From UBA6623 sp965238125 (lineage in GTDB: Bacteria > Acidobacteriota > Terriglobia > Bryobacterales > UBA6623), in the NCBI GenBank assembly GCA_965238125.1, contig OZ250179.1, positions 1,922,001 through 1,986,000 on the forward strand: DNA of 64,000 bases. Reading direction: 5' to 3'. Under the pieces are notes generated by a model that ran no database searches, was not told where the DNA came from, and was given only the letters and a program-made list of their open reading frames with translations. Below, piece by piece: positions 44,928-53,568 of this stretch. Numbering within the stretch: the stretch's first letter is position 1; every line of letters begins with the position of its first letter. The translations under genes were made by a program, and so were the position numbers.

Positions 44928-46020
44928 CTGAGTCTCGCATAATATACTGTCAATCGAGACAAAGAGAAGACTGTTTCCAGAAAGCGGTAATCAAGCGCGG
45001 TTTGCGGCGCATTCGCCGCAGCGCTTTGCGGGCGCGCTCGTCGAGTTCCCAGTAGTCCTTCGGGCAGACGTTGGGCAACTCGTGCTGCTTCCAGTACGCC
45101 CAAATGTATTCCACCGGGTTCAACTCCGGCGCATAGGGCGGCAAGTACTCCGTTGCGATGTGATCCTCGGAGAGCTGGATGAACTCCCGCACCAGGCGGC
45201 TGCGGTGCGCCGGCAGCCGGTCCCAGACGATCAGCAGTGGGCCGTCGATGTGGCGCACCAAAGCCTTCAGGAAGTCGATGACCTCCAGCTCGCCGATCGC
45301 GCCGGGATAGAGCCGGAAGTAAAAGTTGCGCAACGTCAGCCCGGCCGACACCGACAGCTTGTCCCAGTTGAAGTTGAACTCCAACACCGGTGTCTCGCCG
45401 CGCGGCGCCCAGGTGCGGCAACGATGCGGCTTCTGACTCAATCCGCTTTCGTCGATGAAGACGATCGTACGTTCTTCTTTGCGGGCTTTTTTTTAATGGC
45501 CGGCCAAGTCTTGCGCTGCCAGCCGCGGATGGCCTCTTCGTTGCGCTCCCGCGCTTTGCCGACGGGCCGTTGCGGGCTCCAACCGAGCGCCCGCAGGATC
45601 TTCCAGACATGGCCCTCGTGATAGCGCACGCCGAACTCGTCTCCGATCAGACGAGCGACCCGCGGACAGCTCCACAGCGGCGTCGGGAAGCCGTGCGCCT
45701 CGGGGCCTTCCAGCAGCAACGCCTCGAGGCGTTCGAGCTGCGCGGCGTCCAACAGCGGCTTACGGCCGGCGCGGCCGGCCTGGCGCAACCCGGCTTCGCC
45801 GTCACGCCGGTATCGTCGCAGCCACTCGCTGACGCTTTGCCGCGCGACCTTCAATCGCCTCGCTGTCTCGGACTGACTACAGCCTTGCTCGACCAACCGG
45901 ATCGCTTTGAAACGGCGCTTCTCCAGGGCCTCGAAATCCCGCCGTACGCCTTTTGTATTTCCCATACATACAAAGACGTACGTACCCCAAAAAGATGTCA
46001 CTTTATTTTGCGAGACTCAA
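44928..46020 (-). mobile_element. IS630-family insertion sequence, copy 3 (1,093 bp)
   Basis: Flanked by TA at 44926-44927 and 46021-46022. Differs from copy 1 at two or three bases near its right end. It lies 20 bases from the DinB-like gene stop. Confidence 0.92.
44950..45965 (-). CDS. IS630-family transposase (copy 3), two frames joined by a -1 shift
   Basis: ATG 45965 starts MGNTKGVRRDFEALEKRRFK; the A8-G slippery run (45487-45494 read as T on the plus strand) leads to the DDE part ending at 44950. It is the same protein as copy 1 except for an isoleucine-to-threonine change at residue 4. Confidence 0.88.
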
Positions 46021-46040
46021 TAGGATGCGACGAGACTCGC

Positions 46041-46682
46041 TCATACTCCCGAGGCCGGTTCGCCCGTGAAGTCGGGATGCTCGATCATTTTGAGCATCTG
46101 GTTCGCATGGCGTTCGCAATGGTAGGCGATGTAGTAGAACCACTGTAGTCCCGTCAGTTCCCCGTAAAATTTCGAGTGAGGGTGCTTGTAGATGTGCACT
46201 CCGGGGTTCGGAACCGCGCCGAGCAAGCGTAATGCTTTCTTATGCGCCGCTTGGAAGAACTCGACCACTTCCGCCTTGGAGCGCAGCGTATTCTTCACCG
46301 CGTAGTTCTCAGCCTTACGCTCGGAATCGAGCATCCTTTCGCGGATCAACTCTTCTTTGCCCTCCAGCGCCTTGGCTCGTTCGGGTTGCTGTTCTCGACC
46401 GAGCGCTTTCGTAACGACACCCTGTAGTTCCTGGTGCGCCAGGGCGGCGTGTTCGGCTTCTTGGCCCAGAGTGTGCCGGAACCCTTTCGGGCGAAAATTC
46501 CAATCCGCTTCCTCGACGCGCTCAAGCACGGCCAGGAAACGTTCGGCGCTTGCCTGCAAGACCATTCGGGCTTCCAGTACCTCGGCGCTAGGTTGCGATG
46601 AGGGTCGTTGCGCCGGCGCCGCCGCGACGAAGCCGAACAGCAAGATCCAAAGTGAGGTCGGGAGAGAATTCGAAATCCACAT
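46041..46682 (-). CDS. Exported DinB-like four-helix protein
   Basis: The 213-residue protein has a signal peptide (SLWILLFGFVAAAPA) followed by a DinB-like helical bundle: VLQASAERFLAVLERVEEAD, FRPKGFRHTLGQEAEHAALA with the first metal-site histidine, HKKALRLL and GLQWFYYIAYHCERHANQML with the last histidines. DinB folds bind a divalent metal and often act in thiol-dependent transfers. Exported members are frequent in Acidobacteriota, with unknown substrates. The gene is intact although an IS630 copy sits 20 bases past its stop. Confidence 0.78.
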   Translation of the reverse strand: MWISNSLPTSLWILLFGFVAAAPAQRPSSQPSAEVLEARMVLQASAERFLAVLERVEEADWNFRPKGFRHTLGQEAEHAALAHQELQGVVTKALGREQQPERAKALEGKEELIRERMLDSERKAENYAVKNTLRSKAEVVEFFQAAHKKALRLLGAVPNPGVHIYKHPHSKFYGELTGLQWFYYIAYHCERHANQMLKMIEHPDFTGEPASGV

Positions 46683-46769
46683 AACTATATAGACGTTGCC
46701 TCGGAGCAGATGGTATGGGTCGAGTGTTCTACTATTTCGTTGGCGAAACCGCGCCGTCGGGCGATTTCG

Positions 46770-47498
46770 TCAATACCCATATTGTTCAAACACGATGGCC
46801 TGTTCGTCAAATCCTTGAGCGACAAGTTTTTCGGCGGTGCCGCGCACCATCTCCGGACGGCCGCACAGATAAACGTCCACGCCCTCGGATTTTCCGGCGA
46901 GAGCCTCGGGGAGGTGCTGTTGGGCATGGCCCGTGCGACCGTTCCAATCGGCCCCCCCTTGGCTCAATACCGGTCGGAATTGGAAATTCGGGCACCGCAT
47001 TTCGTAGTGTTCAAACTCTTCGCGGTAATAGAGATCGTCGGCCGTGCGGGCCCCCTGAAGCAGTGTGAGTGGGATGTCCCCGACCGCATCCGCGCCGTCG
47101 TTTAGTAGATAGCTGAGCATCGACCGCACCGGCGAAATGCCGGTTCCGTGGACGACGAAGACCGACTCGCGAACAGGCTCCCGCAACACGAAGTTGCCCG
47201 CTGGCGGGTCGCAAAGAAAGGTTTCAGATGGTTCGCATTCCGCCAGAAACCGCCCGAATGCCCCGCTCGACTCGGTCACGCGCACGCAAAGGTCAAAGCC
47301 GTCCGCCCTCGGCGCCGATGCCGGCGAGTAATACCCTTTCACGATCTCGTCGCTCAGGCCTGTGCTGAGGCAAACATATTGCCCGGGCTGAAAAGCGACC
47401 GGTTCGTCGTCGGTCCGCTCCCAGCTCAGGTGGAATACGTCGGCGGTAAGCGCCCGGCGATCGGTGAGCCGGACCTTCCATGGGTTCCCCGCACTCAT
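46770..47498 (-). CDS. Ferredoxin-NADP reductase-like flavoprotein
   Basis: The 242-residue protein has an FAD-binding barrel with QPGQYVCLSTGL and KGYYSPASAP (the RxYS-like flavin site) and an NAD(P)-binding domain with VVHGTGISPVRSMLSYLL and a C-terminal VYLCGRPEMV. It probably moves electrons between NAD(P)H and an iron-sulfur protein or flavodoxin. It overlaps the CbiX-like gene by 4 bases (ATGA), a tight operon. Together with CbiX it may serve sirohaem or cobalamin metabolism, but this is inference from position. Confidence 0.8.
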   Translation of the reverse strand: MSAGNPWKVRLTDRRALTADVFHLSWERTDDEPVAFQPGQYVCLSTGLSDEIVKGYYSPASAPRADGFDLCVRVTESSGAFGRFLAECEPSETFLCDPPAGNFVLREPVRESVFVVHGTGISPVRSMLSYLLNDGADAVGDIPLTLLQGARTADDLYYREEFEHYEMRCPNFQFRPVLSQGGADWNGRTGHAQQHLPEALAGKSEGVDVYLCGRPEMVRGTAEKLVAQGFDEQAIVFEQYGY

Positions 47499-47884
47499 GC
47501 GCCCAACACCTGCCGCACTCGCTTGGCCAGGATGTCAACCAACGAGGGGTCGCCGTCGAGCGGAGACGAGCAGAGGATTTCGATTCCGGGGTGCGATTCC
47601 GACACATCGTTGAGAATCCGAGGAAGGTCTTCTTGCAAATGCATCCCCATGGTGAGGAAGTAAGGGGTCACCACGATTTTTTCGGCGCCTTCGCGCGTCA
47701 ACCGATCCACGGCGGCGGCCAAATCGGGCCTCACCGGATCAAGAAAGGCTTCGGACCAAAGCTCGACGCCGCAGCGATGGGCGGTATCCGCCGCCACTCT
47801 TCTCACCGCCTCGTTGGCCTCGGGAACGCTCGAACCATGCGCGAAGACAACCAACCCGATGCGAGATCCTTCCAACTGCTCCAT
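47495..47884 (-). CDS. cbiX: CbiX/SirB-type chelatase
   Basis: The 129-residue product is a single-domain class II chelatase: GLVVFAHGSSVPEANEAVRR carries the active-site histidine, and EKIVVTPYFLTMGMHLQEDL carries the second histidine and acid. Short CbiX proteins dimerise and insert Co or Fe into sirohydrochlorin. No other cobalamin or sirohaem gene is in the window. Its stop codon overlaps the reductase start. Confidence 0.85.
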   Translation of the reverse strand: MEQLEGSRIGLVVFAHGSSVPEANEAVRRVAADTAHRCGVELWSEAFLDPVRPDLAAAVDRLTREGAEKIVVTPYFLTMGMHLQEDLPRILNDVSESHPGIEILCSSPLDGDPSLVDILAKRVRQVLGA

Positions 47885-47935
47885 TTCCCGTCTAGTTTAG
47901 CGCGCATTTCTCACCACCTGCTCCCCGAAGCGGCC

Positions 47936-48568
47936 CTATCGGCCCGGAATGATTAGGTTGGCGCCGGGTTGGGGCGCAACGTGAAAATGTTGTTCGAGGA
48001 AGTCGAGAAACGCCTTGCCCTTCGCTTTGCGATTATCACGGTCGAGAGCCATGCGGTAGAGGAAAACCAACGTCGCCAGGATGTCGCCGTCGCGAGTGCG
48101 GCTGAAGCCGGCTTGCTCAACCTCTCGCCGCTGCAATTCCCCAATGGCCTCGCGCAAACGGTCGAAGACCGCTCGTCCGTAGCTCGAGTCGGGGCGTCTC
48201 TCGTAGTGGATTCCGCTTTCGAGCGTCTTGTAGCTCTCAATCAAAGCCTCGAGCGCCTGTCGCGTGTCGGCATCGGACGCGCCCGGCACGGCCAGGGTAC
48301 CTTCGAGGGCGCCGCGAGCCAGGCCGTTTAGTAAATCAGTATGCTGTTCGAGAAAACGCTCATCGATGCTGATTTCCTTGAACGGGAAGTTCTTGGGGTC
48401 TAAATGACCGACGTATTCGCGTTCGCGGGTTTCGCGGAGGTAGGAGCAATCCAGCGGGCAATCGATCGAAACCTCTCGCTCGGTGCCGCAGCACAGCGAA
48501 CAGATTCGCGCGCCTTTGGCGGGACAAGATCGTTTCGGCTTGCGTTTTTCGCAAATCGGGCAGGCCAT
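47936..48568 (-). CDS. Cysteine-rich zinc-binding protein, unknown function
   Basis: The 210-residue protein opens with a dense cysteine cluster (MACPICEKRKPKRSCPAKGA then RICSLCCGTEREVSIDCPLD with CSYL), likely binding one or two zinc ions, followed by an all-helical body (FLEQHTDLLNGLARGALEGT; RAVFDRLREAIGELQRREVE). Homologues are known to me only as hypothetical proteins of Acidobacteriota and relatives. Located 52 bases upstream of cbiX on the same strand. Confidence 0.65.
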   Translation of the reverse strand: MACPICEKRKPKRSCPAKGARICSLCCGTEREVSIDCPLDCSYLRETREREYVGHLDPKNFPFKEISIDERFLEQHTDLLNGLARGALEGTLAVPGASDADTRQALEALIESYKTLESGIHYERRPDSSYGRAVFDRLREAIGELQRREVEQAGFSRTRDGDILATLVFLYRMALDRDNRKAKGKAFLDFLEQHFHVAPQPGANLIIPGR

Positions 48569-48627
48569 GGGCGGGTTCCAGAGTGGACAGGCCGATCGAT
48601 CGACCGGCGGGGCGGCCGTCGTTTCAG

Positions 48628-49020
48628 TCAGCCCTCGCCTTGGGATGCCGGAGCCGACTTCGATCGCTCATCCCACAGATCTGTCTTCAACTCGTCGAGT
48701 CGATGCTCGGCGGCGTCACGGACGTAGCGATATTTGTCGTTCTCGGCGATGTCTTTGAGAACCGTCTGATCGCTGAGTTTCTTGACGGCCTTTCGCCGAA
48801 TTTCCTCATCACCGGCGTTGCGGGCGAGATAGGCGTAGCTGTCCTGCGAATCGAACTTTTCGCGGATCATGTCAAAGGTGCGGTGACGGACGAACCATTC
48901 CGGGTCGTTCGCCGCCATCTCGACGAGAATCTCGGGGTTGTCCAACTCCCGCGCGGCGGCGATCCGCACATCCGGGTCGCTGTTTTTCCACTTGGGGCGC
49001 AAGCTGTCAAGTAGTCCCAT
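48628..49020 (-). CDS. HEAT-repeat protein (130 aa)
   Basis: Read from ATG 49020 (MGLLDSLRPKWKNSDPDVRI), the product consists of three to four HEAT-like helical pairs: VRIAAARELDNPEILVEMAA, WFVRHRTFDMI, RRKAVKKLSDQTVLKDIAEN and YVRDAAEHRLDEL. Such proteins are scaffolds for protein-protein contact. It is followed by the zinc-binding protein on the same strand and is divergent from xth. Confidence 0.7.
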   Translation of the reverse strand: MGLLDSLRPKWKNSDPDVRIAAARELDNPEILVEMAANDPEWFVRHRTFDMIREKFDSQDSYAYLARNAGDEEIRRKAVKKLSDQTVLKDIAENDKYRYVRDAAEHRLDELKTDLWDERSKSAPASQGEG

Positions 49021-49188
49021 GTGTCGCTTAAGGCCCTCCGGCGGCCTCACTCCTCTCCTTCGATTGTAAACGCGCGCCCCGTATCCGCGCAAAGAAATCC
49101 GCGGCGTGTGCGCCTGGCGGAGTTCGGGGCTATCCTAACGGGTTCCCGGGGGAGCCCCCGCGGAACCGGTGTGCGGTGATTGGACGGC

Positions 49189-50019
49189 ATGAAACTGATT
49201 AGCTGGAACGTCAACGGAATCCGGGCTGTCGCGCGGAAAGGCTTTTGGGATTGGATGAGCCGCGAATCGCCCGACATCTTGTGCATCCAAGAAACCAAGG
49301 CCCACCCCGGACAACTCGAGCCCGCCCTGGCCGACCCGGACGGCTACGCCGCCTGCTACGCCGCGGCCAAGAAGAAGGGCTATAGCGGCGTCGCAACTTG
49401 GACCCGTGCCGCGAATCGCTCCGGTCTGTTCGACGAAACGTCTCCTCGGGCTTGCCGGCCCGAATTAACCTCGCCGCCGAAAACAGGCATGGGCATCGCC
49501 CGCTTCGACGCGGAAGGGCGAGTAGTCACGACGGAATACGCCGGCTTCACGCTGGTGAACGTCTACTTCCCCAACAGCCAACGCGAACTGAGTCGATTGG
49601 ACTATAAGCTCGATTTCTACGAATCGATGCTGGGGTATTGCAATCGATTGCGACGCAAAGGCAAGCGCGTCATCATCTGCGGCGACTTCAATACCGCGCA
49701 TCACGAGATCGACCTCGCCCGGCCCAAGGAAAACCGCAAAAACTCAGGATTCCTGCCCGAGGAGCGCGTCTGCCTCGACCGCTTCGAAGAGCGCGGCTAT
49801 ATCGACGCCTTTCGGCGCTTCCACCCCGAAGGCGATCACTACACTTGGTGGAGCTACCTATTCGACGCCCGCGCCAAGAACGTCGGATGGCGCATTGACT
49901 ATTTCTTCATCAGCGACGATCTACTGGAGGACGTGGAAGACTGCTACCACTTGCCCGAGGCGCAGGGCTCGGACCATTGCCCCGTCGTGTTGCGGTTGAA
50001 GCAGACGTTGGGGCGTTAG
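49189..50019 (+). CDS. xth: Exodeoxyribonuclease III
   Basis: The 276-residue protein begins KLISWNVNGIRAVARKGFWD and contains the AP endonuclease motifs IQETKAH, VYFPNSQ, ICGDFNTAHHEIDLARP and WRIDYFFISDDL with SDHCPV at the end. It removes damaged bases' abasic sites and 3' blocks in base-excision repair. ATG 49189 is preferred over TTG 49180. A segment after SGVATWTRA (NRSGLFDETSPRACRPELTS, then PPKTG) seems longer than in typical homologues by about 14 residues. The stop codon directly abuts an IS1634-like remnant. Confidence 0.9.
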   Translation: MKLISWNVNGIRAVARKGFWDWMSRESPDILCIQETKAHPGQLEPALADPDGYAACYAAAKKKGYSGVATWTRAANRSGLFDETSPRACRPELTSPPKTGMGIARFDAEGRVVTTEYAGFTLVNVYFPNSQRELSRLDYKLDFYESMLGYCNRLRRKGKRVIICGDFNTAHHEIDLARPKENRKNSGFLPEERVCLDRFEERGYIDAFRRFHPEGDHYTWWSYLFDARAKNVGWRIDYFFISDDLLEDVEDCYHLPEAQGSDHCPVVLRLKQTLGR

Positions 50020-50547
50020 CGCAACGAGAAGGGCCACAGCTGCCGGCGCGTCGTCGTCAGCCTGGGCCGCAAGGACCGGCTCAGCGCCCAGTTGGACGCC
50101 CTCATCCGGCTGCTCGACCGCAAGCGCCGCTGGGTCGACTCCGAGCGGCTCGCCGCCCCCGAACAAGCCCCCGTTTGGGGACGCCTTTTGGCGCTTCGTC
50201 ACGTTTGGCAACAACTGGGCCTTGAAGACATTCTCGACCGCCTCGAGGGACCGCCCCCGCGCGGGCGGGCGCGGCTGGCCGATCGCGCCCTGGTGCTGGT
50301 CGCCAACCGCCTGTGCGCGCCCCCGAGCGAACACGGGCCGGCACGCCGGCTGGAAACCGAGTTCATCTGCGACCGCCGCGGCCGCCGCCGGCTGCCGGCT
50401 TGGCGCGACGACGAGCAGCGCCGCGGAGATCGGGACGTCCCCGAACTCGCCCCAAACCAGCTTGACAAGCCCGCTATCCTAAGCACGGTCGCCCCAAACC
50501 CAAGACCGTCAGTGGCAAGCCGGACAGAGAAAAAAAACAACCGATAA
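50020..50547 (+). pseudogene. IS1634-type (IS4 superfamily) transposase N-terminal remnant
   Basis: Immediately after the xth TAG, in the same frame, the sequence reads RNEKGHSCRRVVVSLGRKDR, then LDALIRLLDRKRRW, VWGRLLALRHVWQQLGLEDI and ADRALVLVANRLCAPPSEHG, the N-terminal region of IS1634-like transposases. Neither the element ends nor the catalytic domain remains; from about 50440 the similarity fades into PAWRDDEQRRG and low-quality sequence. A decayed insertion with both sides deleted. Confidence 0.65.
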
Positions 50548-51357
50548 GCCGCCTGACAATTTCCGTGAAGTGATTTATACGAAACGAAGCCAAGGATCGA
50601 TATATGACCTCCATGTCATTCCATATAAACATCTTAGGGGACGCCGACAAATCGGAAAGCCGGACTCACACAAGGAGTCTTCGCCAACCCCGCCACCCGG
50701 AACCCGCCGTCCGCAATCTGGCCGCCACGTTCCGCGAGCCGCGCCAAGGACCGCCGGCTACCCCCGGTCCCGAGCCCCGATCGAAGCCGCCGAAACCGAA
50801 GAGCTCCTTCCCCAAACAAGTTCGACCAAACAAACCCAATTTCCGGCAAGGTGAAAGGTCCATCACAAGCCCTTTCAACACCGCAACGCTCAATTGGATT
50901 GGAAAATGCTCGGCTCCAAACAACCCGTCCCCAAACACGTCGTCCGCGAGCACCCGGCACCGCCCAACCTCCGCCTACTTCCCGCTCCGAGCGCCGGCCG
51001 GAGACACCACCCAAAAAGCACAAACAGGTGGGCCGCTCAACACCAAAATGGAGAAAATACGAAACGAACCCAAAAGCAACCTAAGGCTATTGGAATCAAC
51101 GTTCCAAATCATGTTCGACGCGCTCAATAGAGACCGGCTACCCCGCCCGTCCTCCGCGGCCCGCGACCAAATCTCATCACCCCCGGGAGGGTCCCGTGCA
51201 ACTACGCGAACAAAAAAACCAAACGAACCCAAAGTCCACGTAAGAGCATTCTTTATCAACACTTTGAGACTCCGTCAGAGAATCTCAGGGACTGCCACTC
51301 GACATCGAAAGCCGCTCGCGGCCCCCCTCTTGACACGCCCGCTATTCTCAATGCAGA
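50548..51357. other. Low-information region with degenerate repeated aaacgaaccca motifs
   Basis: An open frame spans 50604-51365 but its product (rich in K, N, P, R, S, T, with NEPKS, NKPNF, NEPKV) has no domain and the frame contains repeated nucleotide motifs such as aaacgaacccaaa (51065-51075 and 51213-51226). I read it as degenerate repeats, not a gene. No RNA gene or element recognised. Confidence 0.5.
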
Positions 51358-51360
51358 GCG

Positions 51361-51765
51361 GGTGAGATCGGTGAGGGTGAGATCGGGGTGAGATCGGTGA
51401 CGGGGTGAGATCGGGTGAGATCGGGATGAGATCGGGAGATCGGCGGGGAGATCGGGGGGAGACCGGCGGGGAGATCGGTGAGGGGAGATCGGTGATGGGG
51501 GAGATCGGGACGGGGAGATCGGGACGGGGAGATCGGTGACGGACGGGGAGATCGGGACGGGGAGATCGGGGAGATCGGTGGGAGATCGGTGACGGGAGAT
51601 CGGTGACGACGGGAGATCGGTGGGAGATCGGGGTGGGAGATCGGTGACGGTGGGAGATCGGTGACAGCCACCGAACCTGGCCCGTGATCTCCTTGTCACC
51701 AATCTCCTGTGTCACCGATCTCACTGTCACCGATCTCACCGTCACCGATCTCACCGATCTCGGTC
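51361..51765 (+). repeat. GATC-rich minisatellite with a reverse-oriented tail
   Basis: From 51361 to about 51664 imperfect units of 10-15 bases repeat (ggtgagatcggtgac, ggggagatcgggac). At 51681-51765 the same units appear in reverse complement (gtcaccgatctcac). About 27 GATC sites occur in 400 bases. The facing units could pair into a long imperfect hairpin. A single unit (gtcaccgatctc) is also found at 54284-54295. Confidence 0.85.
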
Positions 51766-51893
51766 TCCCTCCTTCCAGGAGAGCGGCCGTTAGTTTTCAG
51801 TCAGTTACGGCCCGAATTTCTTGTGATGGGGGTTGGGCGAAGGGACGGACGCCACACGCGGAGTCAACCGACAGAGGGATGGAATACACTGAA

Positions 51894-53559
51894 CCCGCAT
51901 TTTCAATTTGATGTATGAGCTTCAGACCATCCAGCGACCTTCAGCGTCTTTATTGATAGGGGCTAGAGCCCGATAAGGACGCCATGGAGGTCAACACCCG
52001 ATGGGTGAAAAAGAAAACAAGCCGTTTCAGCTCACGTTCAATGGATTTCTCAAAGTCGATTTCCAAGGATCGCGAGTCACCTCGGATGGCGGTCTGATTC
52101 TCGTTCGCGAACTGGATGAACGACTCGGACTCGGGAAGCTGATCGACGAGCATCTCAGCGACTCGCGACAAGGCTTGAACAAGAAGTTCGCGCTGGCCGA
52201 TCTGCTGCGGCAGTCGGTCTACAGCCGACTCGCTGGCTACGAGGACCTCAATGACGCCGTTCGAGTATCCGCCGATCCGACCTTTCGCTTGATCGGCTCG
52301 AAGAGGAACTGGGATCGCGGAGCAGCCTTGACCTCGACGCTGCATGGCTTCGAGACGGAGATGCTGGCGAGCGAAGAGAACTTGCTGGGGCTGATGGCAG
52401 TGAACCGGGAGCTGGTCGCGCAAGCCGAAGCTCCCGACGGTTCAGACCGCGTGGTGCTCGACATGGACTCCACGGAGAGCCCCGTCCACGGCCAACAGGA
52501 AGGCAGTGCCTACAACGGCCATTTTGAGTCCCTCTGCTATCACCCGCTGTTGCTGTTCAACCAGCACGGCGACTGCCTAGGCGCGAAGCTGCGTCCCGGC
52601 AACGTGCACAGCGCCGAGGACTGGGACGAGCTGCTACTGCCGGAGATCGAACGACAACAGGCGGAGGGCAAACAGGTGACGTTCCGCGCCGACGCCGCCT
52701 TCGCCAAGCCCGAGATCTACGAGGCGATGGAGGAGCGCGGCGTGGACTACGTGATTCGCATCCCGGCGAACAAGAGCCTGGAGCTGGAGATCGAGGACAT
52801 CCTGTTTCGGCCACCGGGCAGGCCGAACGCCAAGCCCCTAGTGCGCTACAAGAGTTTTCGCTATCAGGCCGAGAGCTGGTCGAAGGCAAGGCGAGTTGTC
52901 GCCAAGGTCGAGCATCACCAGGGCGAACTATTCCCGCGCGTCGGATTTGTCGTGACGAGCATGAGCTTGCCGAGCCGCTCGGTCGTGCGGTTCTACAACA
53001 AGCGCGGCACGGCGGAGCAGTGGATCAAAGAAGGCAAACAGGCCACGCACTGGACCCGCTTGTCGTGTCACCGCTTCCGAGCCAACGAGGTACGGCTGCA
53101 ACTCAGCGTGCCGGCCTACAACCTGGGCAACCTGTGGCGGCGGCTAGGGCTGCCGCAGCGAATCAAAAGCTGGTCGCTAACGAGTTTGCAACACAGGTTG
53201 ATGAAGACCGGCGGTCGGCTGGTCAAGCATGCTCGCTACTACTGGTTGCTGCTGGCGGAGGGGCATCTGAACCGGCGGCTGTTCGGTGACATGCTGCATA
53301 GGATCTGGGCGCTGCCTGTGCCGGGTGGGTAGCGTTGCCCGGGCGAGGATCAACAGTTTTTGGCTCCAAAAAGGTTTCGCAGGGAGCAGTGTCGGCCGGA
53401 GCGCCGTTCAGTCCGCTCAATCAACGTCTGTGAGCGGACGGACGAGCCCTGGCGCCTACCGGCGGAGGTGATGTGCAGGGTTCAGCGCGAAAAGACGTGG
53501 TATTCGGCGCAGCGGGGGTGTATCCTGTGACCGTGCCAGGGCCAAAATGGAAATCCTGG
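51894..53559 (+). mobile_element. IS1380-family insertion sequence, copy C (1,666 bp)
   Basis: Same ends as copy B. Flanks ctgaa (51889-51893) and ctgag (53560-53564) share the 4 bases ctga, so the target duplication is 4 bp or 5 bp with one change. It lies 9 bases before the SEC-C gene start. Confidence 0.92.
52001..53332 (+). CDS. IS1380-family transposase (copy C)
   Basis: Intact 443-residue transposase, with proline in LSVPAYN (shared with copy D) and alanine in NKKFALADLL, unlike B and D. The DDE motifs are as in copy B. Confidence 0.92.
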   Translation: MGEKENKPFQLTFNGFLKVDFQGSRVTSDGGLILVRELDERLGLGKLIDEHLSDSRQGLNKKFALADLLRQSVYSRLAGYEDLNDAVRVSADPTFRLIGSKRNWDRGAALTSTLHGFETEMLASEENLLGLMAVNRELVAQAEAPDGSDRVVLDMDSTESPVHGQQEGSAYNGHFESLCYHPLLLFNQHGDCLGAKLRPGNVHSAEDWDELLLPEIERQQAEGKQVTFRADAAFAKPEIYEAMEERGVDYVIRIPANKSLELEIEDILFRPPGRPNAKPLVRYKSFRYQAESWSKARRVVAKVEHHQGELFPRVGFVVTSMSLPSRSVVRFYNKRGTAEQWIKEGKQATHWTRLSCHRFRANEVRLQLSVPAYNLGNLWRRLGLPQRIKSWSLTSLQHRLMKTGGRLVKHARYYWLLLAEGHLNRRLFGDMLHRIWALPVPGG

Positions 53560-53568
53560 CTGAGGTGC

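Noticed and set aside
51275..51754. Proline/serine-rich proteins read from the minisatellite on the minus strand
   Set aside because: They are translations of a short tandem DNA repeat in all three frames, with no start signal.
51361..51765. CRISPR array
   Set aside because: Units are 10-15 bases, contiguous and without unique spacers; no cas genes in the window.
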